From Clostridiales bacterium (lineage in GTDB: Bacteria; Bacillota; Clostridia; Lachnospirales; Lachnospiraceae), in NCBI GenBank assembly GCA_012520655.1, contig JAAYNW010000074.1, positions 1 through 43,196 on the forward strand: a stretch of DNA of 43,196 nucleotides, given 5' to 3'. The translations under genes were made by a program, and so were the position numbers. Of the stretch, positions 35,095 through 43,196 are shown piece by piece (the stretch's first letter is position 1; each line of letters opens with the position of its first letter). Under the pieces are notes generated by a model. That model saw only the letters and a list, made by a program, of their open reading frames with translations, had not been told where the DNA came from and made no database searches.

Positions 35095-37443
35095 TTATAC
35101 TCTCGTGATAAGTATTTCGCACTTTCCTTTAATTCTACAAATCTTATCGGATTTCGGGAGAAAGATACTTTCTCCGTCCTTAAAATACATGGCCGGATAC
35201 TCCAAATCATCAGTTTCAATACTTCCGCTTCCTGTTATACAGATCAAAGACATAAAGGATTCTTCCGTCAATGGAATTTCCATGCTTCCCTCTATCGTAT
35301 ATTTTATACATTCGAAATATTTACAGCTGCAAAGCAATCTGGATTCATACTCTTCCGTTTTCTCCACTCCGGCTTCGAATCGCTGCGGCATATACGGCTT
35401 ATAATCTATTACATCCAATGCCTTCTCAATGTGCAGTTCACGATAATTCCCAAACCGGTCTTTACGGTTATAATCATATAAACGGTATGTACAGGAGGAG
35501 CTTTGCTGAACCTCGCATACTAACAATCCGTCACCAATCGCATGTACCGTTCCGGCCGGAATAAAATATACCTCTCCCTTTTTGACGGGAACCTTATTCA
35601 ATATGTCCAATATCGTATTAGTCCGTATCCGCTCTTCCACGTCTTCTCTGGATACTTCTTTTACAAATCCACAATAGATAAAAGCATCTTTTCCGGCATC
35701 TACAATATACCACATTTCATTTTTTCCATATTCGCCCTCCACTTCCAACGCATATTCATCGTCGGGATGCACCTGAATCGAAAGTGGTGCACTGGCATCG
35801 ATAAACTTAATCAATATAGGAAAACGCGGCAAGGACTGACATTTCCAGCCAAGGCTTTCCTTCCCTACCTTCTCCAGATATTCGGCAAACAGCATTCCCT
35901 TATGGCGACCGCTTGCAACCGTACTCTGTCCGTCGGTATGGGCTGATAATTCCCAGCTCTCCGCAATAATATCATAATCACAATTTTTATGATAAATTTC
36001 CTTCAGCCTCGTTCCTCCCCATAAATAGTCCTTATAGGACGGCTGTAGCTTGACATAAGGCTCCAGGCGGTAGCCTAAATCAATCTCTGTAAGATCCCGG
36101 CTGTCGATGGAAATCATATCCTCTTCCGATACGTTTTCGCCTACGGATACCTCTATGATGATGAGCGGAACGATTCCTACATTGGACACCTGATGCACCA
36201 TATCCCTACTAACATCAATGACATCATTCATATTGAAGATTCCGCTGACTCCGTTCAATTCAATCTTAGCCGTCCCTGACACCACGGACCAATGTTCGCT
36301 GCGGTATTTGTGGCTATGTGCATAAATAGTTTTCCCCGGATAGATGATAATCTTCTTGACACGATAAGTCATCTCATCCACAAGCAACTCATAGCTTCCC
36401 CATGCACGATATACTGTTCTGCCACAATTTACAAATTCCTTGATTTGGGGGGATTCCCTTATAATGCTCTTGAGCTCGTCCGATTTCCCCTTTTTTCCGA
36501 CGTAAACAGCGTCCGGCGTATTGACAATCAATATGTCCTTCAATTCGTTGGCTACTACCGTACTCCTGCTGCATTGATTGATAATCTCCGTATTGTCGCA
36601 ATGATAAGCAACCTGTTTGCTTACCTTCTCGGTTTCTAATTCCGTTGCCTTTAAATCCTCCAGACTCCCGATATCTTTCCAGCGAAAAGCGCAGTGAACC
36701 ACCTTAGCGCGTTTCGTATGCTCGAATACCGACTTCTCTATAGCTACAGCCGGTATCTCTTTTAATATATCCTCCGTATAAAGCATATGGCTTTTTATGT
36801 GCTTTCTAGCCTTATATGCCCTGCGGCACGCCTGATCCAGTTCAGGGGAATACGCTTTGAGTTCCTGAAGCATATCGCCCACACGAAACATAAATGTCCC
36901 GCTATTTACCAGATATTCTTTACTCTTCTGATATTCCAACGCTTCCACACGGTCCGGCTTCTCTGTAAACTGGAGCACATCTTCCCCTCGGAAACGAATA
37001 TAGCCAAAGCGTTCTTCCGGCTCTTCGATCTGCATTCCAAAGGTTACAAGATATCCCTCCTTGCTCAATTCCTTCCCTCGAAGAATCGCTTCCTTATATT
37101 CCTCTCCTTCAATCAGCTGATCGGTGGGCACCACGAGCACCGTCTCAGACATCGGGAATTGGAGGCAGGCAAGAATGATGGCCGCCGTTGTTTTACGGCC
37201 TAATTCTTCAAAAATACAGCTTTCCGTCAACCCTTGAAAAACGCTCAACTGGTTTTCAATGATAAACTGATATTCCTTATTCGTCACCACTACAAATTCA
37301 TCACAAAAAGGAAGGTTTCTGGCTATTGTTTCCTGAAACATCGAGTGGGTTTTCTGAAGCTTAATAAACTGCTTCGGATAGCTTTTTCTGGATAAAGGCC
37401 AAAGACGGTCTCCCCGTCCGCCTGCAAGTACAATACATTTCAT
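35095..37443 (-). CDS. ManC-ManA fusion: mannose-1-phosphate guanylyltransferase, cupin and mannose-6-phosphate isomerase
   Basis: The 782-residue protein has three parts. The guanylyltransferase (about 1-335) has IVLAGGRGDRLWPLSRKSYPKQF-type signature residues at 4-26, with Asp where Thr is usual (GD for GT), and QFTEKP at 158-163. A type II PMI-like cupin (about 345-435) has RAWGSYELL and AHSHKYRSEHW. A full class I mannose-6-phosphate isomerase (about 463-782) has metal-ligand motifs SIQVHPDDEY (Gln557, His559), KNEMWYI (Glu576) and PAGTVHAIGDG (His634). Together they could convert fructose-6-phosphate to mannose-6-phosphate and mannose-1-phosphate to GDP-mannose; a phosphomannomutase would be needed from elsewhere. 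It has its own promoter and an AAAGGA site before the ATG. Confidence 0.92.
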   Translation of the reverse strand: MKCIVLAGGRGDRLWPLSRKSYPKQFIKLQKTHSMFQETIARNLPFCDEFVVVTNKEYQFIIENQLSVFQGLTESCIFEELGRKTTAAIILACLQFPMSETVLVVPTDQLIEGEEYKEAILRGKELSKEGYLVTFGMQIEEPEERFGYIRFRGEDVLQFTEKPDRVEALEYQKSKEYLVNSGTFMFRVGDMLQELKAYSPELDQACRRAYKARKHIKSHMLYTEDILKEIPAVAIEKSVFEHTKRAKVVHCAFRWKDIGSLEDLKATELETEKVSKQVAYHCDNTEIINQCSRSTVVANELKDILIVNTPDAVYVGKKGKSDELKSIIRESPQIKEFVNCGRTVYRAWGSYELLVDEMTYRVKKIIIYPGKTIYAHSHKYRSEHWSVVSGTAKIELNGVSGIFNMNDVIDVSRDMVHQVSNVGIVPLIIIEVSVGENVSEEDMISIDSRDLTEIDLGYRLEPYVKLQPSYKDYLWGGTRLKEIYHKNCDYDIIAESWELSAHTDGQSTVASGRHKGMLFAEYLEKVGKESLGWKCQSLPRFPILIKFIDASAPLSIQVHPDDEYALEVEGEYGKNEMWYIVDAGKDAFIYCGFVKEVSREDVEERIRTNTILDILNKVPVKKGEVYFIPAGTVHAIGDGLLVCEVQQSSSCTYRLYDYNRKDRFGNYRELHIEKALDVIDYKPYMPQRFEAGVEKTEEYESRLLCSCKYFECIKYTIEGSMEIPLTEESFMSLICITGSGSIETDDLEYPAMYFKDGESIFLPKSDKICRIKGKCEILITRV

Positions 37444-37516
37444 TATTATGTTCCTTTATCAGTAAATTTTAGTGCAAATGAATATCTTCAAATTTTATTT
37501 ACAGATTAATAGTTAC

Positions 37517-37545
37517 ATTATATTCTATATTCCTATCTTCAGCAA
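37517..37545 (-). promoter_or_regulatory. Promoter of the ManC-ManA gene
   Basis: On the minus strand TTGCTG (37545-37540) and a consensus TATAAT (37522-37517) are separated by 17 bases. The leader to the ATG at 37443 is about 65 bases. Confidence 0.72.
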
Positions 37546-37612
37546 TCAAAAGGCACCATAAAAACATTTATTCTTCATAGGCTCGGAACTGCCTTTGCCG
37601 GCTATTCGCAAT

Positions 37613-38572
37613 TCATTCATCCCCTCTGTTTTTATCTCTACGAATAAATTTAACCGTAGAAAGCAGATAACCTAATATATCCCCCAATATTCCAAATAAT
37701 CTTTGAATCACAACTGCAATTAATATATTGCTATCTCCCATTATTGTCTCTGCTAGCAAAATAAGCACAAACTCTCTAACACCAATTCCTCCCGGTGCTC
37801 CAGGAATACAATAGCCGGCTAACCATGCCAATATATAGCATGAAATTAGATAACCGAACATTTTAACGCTTAAACTTATTCCAAATATATAGGAACCTAT
37901 TAGCGCAAAACAAAATCCATATGAAAACAAAACGGCAGCATATAATAACAATATCTTAAGTACCGTAAAAATAAATTTTCGTGTTGAATATTTTTGTTCT
38001 TTTATCTCTTTCCATAGTATAATTACTTTTTCTTTGTTAAATAAACAAATGCAAAAAATAAGTATGCTCAGTACACCAAATATAACTAGTAAATAAATAA
38101 ATTTTATATTTAAAACATTTATAAGCACAATAAAAATCTTATCATTTAAAAAAATAAATGACATTATTAATGCTGTTATAACAATTAATACTATTTCTAG
38201 GATTGAACCTGCTGCAATTAGTATCTGACTCAACCCTATCCCAGATGCAAAAAGATTTCTTTCTATATAGTGCATAACGTTTCCGGGCAAATATTTTCCA
38301 ATATTGGCTTTCATATAAATAGGCCAGATATCTTCATAATCTATCTTAGTATTTCCCAAATACTCCAAGGCAACTTTCCATGCAAAGCTCAGAATAAACA
38401 AGCTAAATAATGCTATTATACTCCCTATAGCAGCAATTATAATTAACTCTTTATCAATCTTTCCTATACTTATATTAGTTTTTTTAATTGCAATAAAAAG
38501 ATAAAAAGTAGTAAGCAGCGTAAGTGCTTTCCCAATATATTTTATTATCTTACTATATTTGCCCACCTTCAT
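37613..38572 (-). CDS. Flippase-like membrane protein (LPG synthase transmembrane-domain / UPF0104 family)
   Basis: The 319-residue protein has about eight transmembrane helices. The family hallmark YLPGNVMHYIERN lies near residue 95, and the late AGYCIPGAPGGIGVREFVLI block is diagnostic of the AglD/MprF-type membrane domain. It lacks the MprF catalytic domain, so it is probably a lipid or lipid-sugar translocase. It starts three bases after the methyltransferase stop codon, in one operon. It is the last gene of the AT-rich minus-strand series. Confidence 0.88.
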   Translation of the reverse strand: MKVGKYSKIIKYIGKALTLLTTFYLFIAIKKTNISIGKIDKELIIIAAIGSIIALFSLFILSFAWKVALEYLGNTKIDYEDIWPIYMKANIGKYLPGNVMHYIERNLFASGIGLSQILIAAGSILEIVLIVITALIMSFIFLNDKIFIVLINVLNIKFIYLLVIFGVLSILIFCICLFNKEKVIILWKEIKEQKYSTRKFIFTVLKILLLYAAVLFSYGFCFALIGSYIFGISLSVKMFGYLISCYILAWLAGYCIPGAPGGIGVREFVLILLAETIMGDSNILIAVVIQRLFGILGDILGYLLSTVKFIRRDKNRGDE

Positions 38573-38575
38573 TTT

Positions 38576-39307
38576 CTATTGTTCCTTTATTTTTTCCAAT
38601 ATTATTATTTCAGATAAGCCCACTTTGGGGGGAAATATTTTTTCTATCGGCTCTAAAATTTTTGTGGCCACGTTATATATTCTGGAATTAGTTTCGTTTA
38701 AATCAGATGAAAAACTTCCTCCTTTATCCTTAGAAAATTTCCCTTTAAGATAGTAAGGAATAATACCCCAAAAATTAAAATAATTATTTTTTACTATCTT
38801 CATACCACTTTGGATTGCAAGTTTTCTTAAATCACCGTTATCATATCTTCTATGGTGACCCACATTTTTATCCATGTGGAAATATAATTTACTCCATGCA
38901 GGTACCAAAATTATTATCTTCCCATGCAACGGCAAAATCTTCTTCATTCTTAAAATAGCTTCTAAATCATTTTCCAAATGTTCTAACACATTAATACATA
39001 TAACCGTGTCAAAAGAGTATTCACTTAACGTTTCAATATTATCTTCCAATATATTAAAATTAATTGCTTTAAAGTTATTATACTTTTTGAACCGGTTATT
39101 CATCATATTAATCTGTTTGTCAAATATATCGGTCGCAACTACATATCTACATCTATCCACCAAAAATCTAGTTAAATTTCCAACGCCGGCACCTATGTCC
39201 AAAACGTAATCTCCTACATAATCCATATATATATGGTACATCCATTGTGAATATCTTCCCAGCTTATTCCATTGCTCCAAATTACTTGAGATATCATTTT
39301 GCTCCAT
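38576..39307 (-). CDS. Class I SAM-dependent methyltransferase
   Basis: The protein of about 243 residues has motif I VLDIGAGVGNLTRFL, an acidic strand end VVATDIFD, motif IV-like FDTVICINVLEHLEND, and IIILVPAWSKLYFHMDKNVGHHRRY, a pattern common in glycan-locus methyltransferases. GGAGGAG eight bases before the ATG at 39307 supports this start over one at 39313. The probable target is a lipid-linked sugar or glycan end, which is inference from context. Confidence 0.88.
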   Translation of the reverse strand: MEQNDISSNLEQWNKLGRYSQWMYHIYMDYVGDYVLDIGAGVGNLTRFLVDRCRYVVATDIFDKQINMMNNRFKKYNNFKAINFNILEDNIETLSEYSFDTVICINVLEHLENDLEAILRMKKILPLHGKIIILVPAWSKLYFHMDKNVGHHRRYDNGDLRKLAIQSGMKIVKNNYFNFWGIIPYYLKGKFSKDKGGSFSSDLNETNSRIYNVATKILEPIEKIFPPKVGLSEIIILEKIKEQ

Positions 39308-39445
39308 TGTCATTCTCCTCCAACTACCAATAACATTCGTTGATTATTTTATGCTTATCTAATCTTCTATTGTTGAGTTTTTCTTATGTCGTTTTATCAG
39401 CGCTTCAAAAAAATGAAAGTCATCTGATGAAAAACGGGATTTTTA

Positions 39446-40078
39446 TTAATCAAATTCGTTCATCCCAATAGCAATATTCCACGGAAAGCTTTTCCCAAAC
39501 GAAAAAATAAATTCCTCAGCAGAAGATAAAATAAATTTACGAAACTTAAATGAAGTCCAATGATTGATATGATCCTGTGGATTACCTAATCTTCTTATGT
39601 TTTTTAATACTAAAAGATTACCGAGGCAAAACCAAGGCTCATTTGGTACCGTAATAATAACTCCCTTACTCGCCACTCTAATTATTTCTTTCAAAGCCTT
39701 ATCCGGCTCTTGTAAATGTTCTAACACTTCTGTACAAATTACTAAATCAAAAGCATCTTTATTAAAGTCTAAGTTATAAATATCGCCTTGATAAAATGTT
39801 ATATCTGGATTTAAATTCCGTGCAACCTCAAGCACCTCTATTGAATATTCAATACCTACGATTTGATTACCTGGAATTCTATCCTTGACCATCCTAGATA
39901 TAAAGCCTTCACCGCATCCTACATCCAAAATACTAATACTCTCCAAATTTCTTTTCTCTTTTAAATCCAATATGGAGTTAATAATGCTTTCATTTAGTTT
40001 GTTTACCATAAGCTTCTTTAACTTATTTTTCGTCATATATTTATCATAGTTTCCGGTGTTATATGAAGCTTTTTCCAT
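39446..40078 (-). CDS. Class I SAM-dependent methyltransferase (UbiG-like)
   Basis: The 210-residue protein has motif I ISILDVGCGEGFISRMV, then IVGIEYSIEVLE, YQGDIYNLDF and FDLVICTEVLEHLQEPDKAL, all typical of Methyltransf_11/UbiG-like enzymes. It lies between the broken GT2 gene and the second methyltransferase, with a 138-base AT-rich gap downstream in which no gene is seen. The target is unknown; terminal methylation of a glycan, or of a lipid-linked precursor, fits the locus. Confidence 0.88.
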   Translation of the reverse strand: MEKASYNTGNYDKYMTKNKLKKLMVNKLNESIINSILDLKEKRNLESISILDVGCGEGFISRMVKDRIPGNQIVGIEYSIEVLEVARNLNPDITFYQGDIYNLDFNKDAFDLVICTEVLEHLQEPDKALKEIIRVASKGVIITVPNEPWFCLGNLLVLKNIRRLGNPQDHINHWTSFKFRKFILSSAEEFIFSFGKSFPWNIAIGMNEFD

Positions 40079-40126
40079 TTTAAACTCTCCTCAAACTTGA
40101 TTCTTAATCAGAGAAAAACTTCTCTA

Positions 40127-41061
40127 TTATATTTTCTCCTCAATATGGCTCTCATCATATCTTTTCCTATAGGTTGCATCTACCAACATATCTCCGATGA
40201 ATCCTACTGAAAAGAACTGAACTCCAAGAAGAATCATTAAAACACCTAATAACAGTAGCGGCCTTGTTCCTATTGAATTTCCTATAAACCATTCACATGA
40301 TAAATACAGACATATAAAGAAACCAACAAAAAAGTAATTAATCCCAATCTCCCGAAGAAATACATTGGTCTATCATAAAACTTAGAAATAAACGATACAG
40401 AAATTGAATCAAACAGTCCTCGCAGATATCGTTCTATGCCATACTTTGATTTACCAAATTCTCGCTTGTTATGATGCACAATAATCTCGGTAATACTGAA
40501 TCCCTTTCTGCTAGCCAATACCGGAATATACCTATGAAGTTCACCATATATATCAATATTATCTGTAACTTCTCTTCTATAAGCCTTAAACCCACAATTA
40601 AAATCATGTATTTTAACACCCGACAGCATAGAAGTAACTCGATTAAATAGTTTAGATGGCAATCTCTTTTCTAATGGATCCTTTCGATTATACTTCCAAC
40701 CGGATACTAAATCATATCCCTCTTCAATCTTATTAATAAAATTGGGAATCTCTATGGGATCATCTTGCAAATCTGCATCCATAGTAATTATAATATCACC
40801 ACTAACATTACGAAAAGCAGTCTCTAACACCATTGCTTTACCAAAATTTCTCCTAAATGAAATTAAGCGAATATTTCTATCATTCATGGATAATTTTTTT
40901 ATAATAGCAACGGAACCATCTGAGGAACCATCATTCACAAAAATAATCTCATAATTCTCTAACTTGTTGTTAATCAACACATCTTTTATCTGAGTATAGA
41001 GTTTCTCCAAGGACTCCTCTTCGTTATAAACGGGAATAACAATTGATATTTTTTTATTCAT
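40127..41061 (-). pseudogene. GtrB-type GT2 glycosyltransferase disrupted by a one-base frameshift
   Basis: The intact frame starts [18 protein letters not shown] at 41061 and runs through GT2 motifs (VNDGSSDGS, MDADLQDDP, DFNCGFKAYRREV) into the first C-terminal membrane helix. It then stops at 40282, about 259 residues on. From 40330 the next frame continues in family-typical fashion (FICLYLSCEWFIG, then LLLLGVLMILLGVQFFSVGFIGD and DATYRKRYDESHIEEKI) to a stop at 40127. Restoring one T in the T6 run (A6 at 40328-40333 on the plus strand) joins them into about 311 residues, the usual length. The start codon overlaps the upstream gene's stop (ATGAATAA). It may be a real mutation, slippage-based switching or a sequencing error. 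Confidence 0.85.
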
Positions 41062-43060
41062 CTTCACAAAGCTCCAATCTATATATTGCAAAACTCAAGT
41101 CTCTAGTGTCTTGTACTCCTTCCCCTTTTAGAGCATTACAATTAAAACTAACAATATTTTCTCCCGGATGTAACTCCAACGGAATATTTATGCTGCTCAA
41201 TGAATTCGAGATATTATACTTAATTATCCGATTACCTACGGCTACCTGTAGTTCACTCTTTCCTTCACAAACTGCGAGCAAATCAATACAAAGATTTTTA
41301 TTAATTACAGAGTCTGAAGCATTATAAATTGTAACAGAACTAATAGGCTCCGACCAATTCCATTCAACTCCATTTCCTGTCTCGGTATCATAAAAACCAG
41401 AATCAAAGGATATACCACAATGAGCAGTAGTATCTAGAACTGCAAAATCCGTAATTCGAATACTTAATTCTCTATCATCAATTAGTTCCTCTGGTTTCAC
41501 TGCATTCGATTTGATTTGAACAGTATTTACTCCCGGAACTAAGCTTGTTTCGAAATAAATATCACTATTTTCTGTAGAAATGTTAAAAGTATGTTCATCT
41601 TCATTTACACTAATAATAACAATATTATTATTTGATATTGAAGAAACTGGCAATTTTATAATAACGCTTTTCTCTTGCATGTTATTATATATAGAGAGAT
41701 TCGCAGTTCTTTTTGCCCAACGCCATTCATCATTTTCGCTCTTTTCTAATGGATAAAATCCATCTCCATATGATATCGCGTATGGTACAAACTTAATAAT
41801 CCTCTCTTCTAGTTCTCTTTTACTTGATAGATCAAAATAAAGTAAAGTTCCAGTGTCATCAATAACATCAGGTTCTCCAAGAAAATTTTCCAAATCCTCT
41901 ACCAAAGTGCTACCCTCTTCAAGCATGAATGTGTCAATATATATTCCTGCATATCCCATTTTTATTGCATTAGGAATTACAGCAGCCACAGGCTCTACAT
42001 TAAAATTTTTCTCGATTTCTTCATATGCTTTTGTACCGTTAAGAGCCCCATAACTCCACTTTAAATTATCAGTTAACAGATATCCTTTGAATAAGTAATT
42101 GCAATTTCCCACACCATTAACCGAGTTTTCAAAGCCTTGAATATGCGGGAGCTCCAAAATCATATTCCCAGGATTATTTAACTCCTGTATCTTTGAAAAA
42201 AATTCCTTATCTTTATTAAATTTAGTCTTTGTAGCTTTATAATCTAATATTATCCCATCTCTACTCAATGACCAAGAAGATGTATCTATTAAAGTTATTA
42301 TTAAAATCAGACTCAATATTCCAGCTTTAAAGCTATTTATTATTTTGAACTTGTCACAAAAATATTCCAATAAAAGTATCGAAGATATGATTGAAAAAAA
42401 TAATATATACACAAAAACTCTGGTATAAGTACGAATCCTTTTGGTAATCAACAAGGCGATTACGAACCCTATTCCACCCGAAGTACAAAGCATGATTAAA
42501 AAGATATTGATGATGGAGATTGACCTAATCAAAGCAAAGCGAGTGCCAATTTGCTTTGATGGCATTAACAACACAAAGAATTCGAGAGCAAATCCCACTA
42601 GACCTACGATTCCCAAATAATTATAAAAACTTTCCCCTCCCAATTGCTGACTTATGGGATCAGTATAGAAAATATTTGTTATAAAACTCAACATATTTTT
42701 GCTTCCAGAACCTGGCATAATCAAGCTTTCAATAATTAACCCAAACTGAAAAGCATCATATGTGGAGCGATTTAACGAAGAATTGATACCGCCTTCTTGC
42801 AAGATATGAAAAATTGATGGCGAAAGAAATAGTGCTGTCATAAGAATCAACACAATAATAATACTAAAACTATATAGAACTGCTTTATATTTTTTTCGTA
42901 TTAGCATGGTAAAACCGATAATCAATAATATAAAACAACCAAAAAAAGTATAAAACATATCCGTAGAAGCTATTAAAAAGCACATGATTAACGCTTCAGT
43001 TATTCTTAATTTTATCTGTTTTTTTTCTTCATAAGTCACAATTAAGGCCGCGAATAGCAA
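41054..43060 (-). CDS. Polytopic membrane protein with two extracytoplasmic beta domains, 5'-truncated
   Basis: The readable frame has about 668 residues and no convincing start; it opens at a TTG within the junction to unrelated sequence. Seven to eight membrane segments (to about residue 265) are followed by a soluble part with [15 protein letters not shown]. Two homologous beta domains end the protein, at about 431-543 and 552-665. Each has a G-F-Y start, a W-x-W motif (446-448 and 567-569), SIYNN/TIYNA and a closing [18 protein letters not shown]. The first outer loop of the GT-C core, expected upstream, is missing, so the gene is broken or mis-joined at about 43030-43060. The 3' end overlaps the GT2 start. 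A glycosyltransferase role is likely from architecture only. Confidence 0.7.
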   Translation of the reverse strand: MLFAALIVTYEEKKQIKLRITEALIMCFLIASTDMFYTFFGCFILLIIGFTMLIRKKYKAVLYSFSIIIVLILMTALFLSPSIFHILQEGGINSSLNRSTYDAFQFGLIIESLIMPGSGSKNMLSFITNIFYTDPISQQLGGESFYNYLGIVGLVGFALEFFVLLMPSKQIGTRFALIRSISIINIFLIMLCTSGGIGFVIALLITKRIRTYTRVFVYILFFSIISSILLLEYFCDKFKIINSFKAGILSLILIITLIDTSSWSLSRDGIILDYKATKTKFNKDKEFFSKIQELNNPGNMILELPHIQGFENSVNGVGNCNYLFKGYLLTDNLKWSYGALNGTKAYEEIEKNFNVEPVAAVIPNAIKMGYAGIYIDTFMLEEGSTLVEDLENFLGEPDVIDDTGTLLYFDLSSKRELEERIIKFVPYAISYGDGFYPLEKSENDEWRWAKRTANLSIYNNMQEKSVIIKLPVSSISNNNIVIISVNEDEHTFNISTENSDIYFETSLVPGVNTVQIKSNAVKPEELIDDRELSIRITDFAVLDTTAHCGISFDSGFYDTETGNGVEWNWSEPISSVTIYNASDSVINKNLCIDLLAVCEGKSELQVAVGNRIIKYNISNSLSSINIPLELHPGENIVSFNCNALKGEGVQDTRDLSFAIYRLELCEDE

Positions 43061-43196
43061 GGTTCATTCGAGCCAATTTGTAGGTCTTATCATTTGCTTC
43101 CTGCCCATATATTGTAATATCTTTCTTATTTCCCTTATGATTTTTAATAAATTCTGCTGATTGCACAAACATACCACCAGAACCACAACAAGGATC
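43029..43196 (-). CDS. HsdM (type I restriction-modification N6-adenine methylase) fragment
   Basis: Read inward from the right edge, a 55-residue frame starts [16 protein letters not shown], continues [10 protein letters not shown] and [15 protein letters not shown], then hits a TGA at 43029-43031. DPxxGSGGMF is the SAM-binding motif I of HsdM, and the MNLAIRG segment follows at the normal family distance. The homology stops abruptly after GLNCDL, where HsdM proteins normally continue. There is no relation to the polysaccharide genes. It overlaps the nominal 5' end of the polytopic gene in another frame. Confidence 0.85.
   Translation of the reverse strand, partial: DPCCGSGGMFVQSAEFIKNHKGNKKDITIYGQEANDKTYKLARMNLAIRGLNCDL

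Noticed and set aside
34939-35481. Plus-strand open frame of 180 codons
   Set aside because: It runs through the tRNA-Ala gene and then antisense to the ManC-ManA fusion; no ribosome binding site or family pattern.
35014-43060. Integrative element inserted at the tRNA-Ala
   Set aside because: No integrase and no repeat of the tRNA 3' end was noticed downstream; ManC-ManA next to the tRNA has ordinary composition.

Overview
The window looks like a chromosomal surface-polysaccharide locus from a Gram-positive, low-to-moderate GC anaerobe, most likely a Lachnospiraceae-type Clostridia. The reasons are AGGAGG-type ribosome binding sites, lipobox signal peptides, no outer-membrane export genes, a secreted glucosaminidase with Lachnospiraceae-style accessory domains, and several polytopic families (DUF6311-, DUF6056-, DUF2142-like) common there. 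The assignment is inference; there is no rRNA or other marker gene.

Layout. 1-445 is the start of a cyclic-nucleotide-binding (Crp/Fnr-type) protein cut by the left edge. 796-2391 (+) is a flavoprotein that ends at a strong terminator. 2488-14414 (-) reads from the right as FkbH-like protein, acyl carrier protein, MBOAT acyltransferase, GT2 glycosyltransferase, three polytopic GT-C-like proteins, a radical SAM/SPASM protein and an SGNH lipoprotein. A VOC-fold gene on the opposite strand sits inside this series. 14567-15619 (-) is a second SGNH lipoprotein. 15915-18395 (+) is a second MBOAT followed by an AlgJ/DltD-like SGNH partner. 18392-30418 (-) holds a sugar aminotransferase, two GT2 enzymes, two flavoproteins, a DUF6311-like and a DUF6056-like membrane protein, GtrA, and a protein with two GT26 (WecG/TagA/CpsF) domains; one polytopic gene (24555-25808, +) is nested in it. 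30725-34867 (+) is a 1380-residue wall hydrolase. A tRNA-Ala(CGC) follows at 35014-35086, then a 782-residue ManC-ManA fusion (35095-37443, -).

37613-43060 (-) is visibly more AT-rich. It carries a flippase-like membrane protein, two SAM methyltransferases, a GtrB-type GT2 broken by a one-base frameshift, and a 5'-truncated polytopic protein. The last ~168 bases encode an unrelated piece of a type I restriction-modification DNA methylase (HsdM), joined abruptly to the truncated gene. This is either a recombination junction or a chimeric contig end.

How the genes may work together (inference). GT26, GT2 and GtrA proteins plus polytopic GT-C-like proteins suggest glycan assembly on polyprenyl phosphate, with further sugars added outside the membrane. 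ManC-ManA supplies GDP-mannose and the aminotransferase an amino sugar. The two MBOAT and two SGNH sets suggest O-acylation of the exported glycan. The most interesting set is FkbH + ACP + MBOAT with SGNH lipoproteins. It has the same logic as DltABCD but a different loading enzyme, and could place a glyceryl or other C3 acyl group on the surface polymer.
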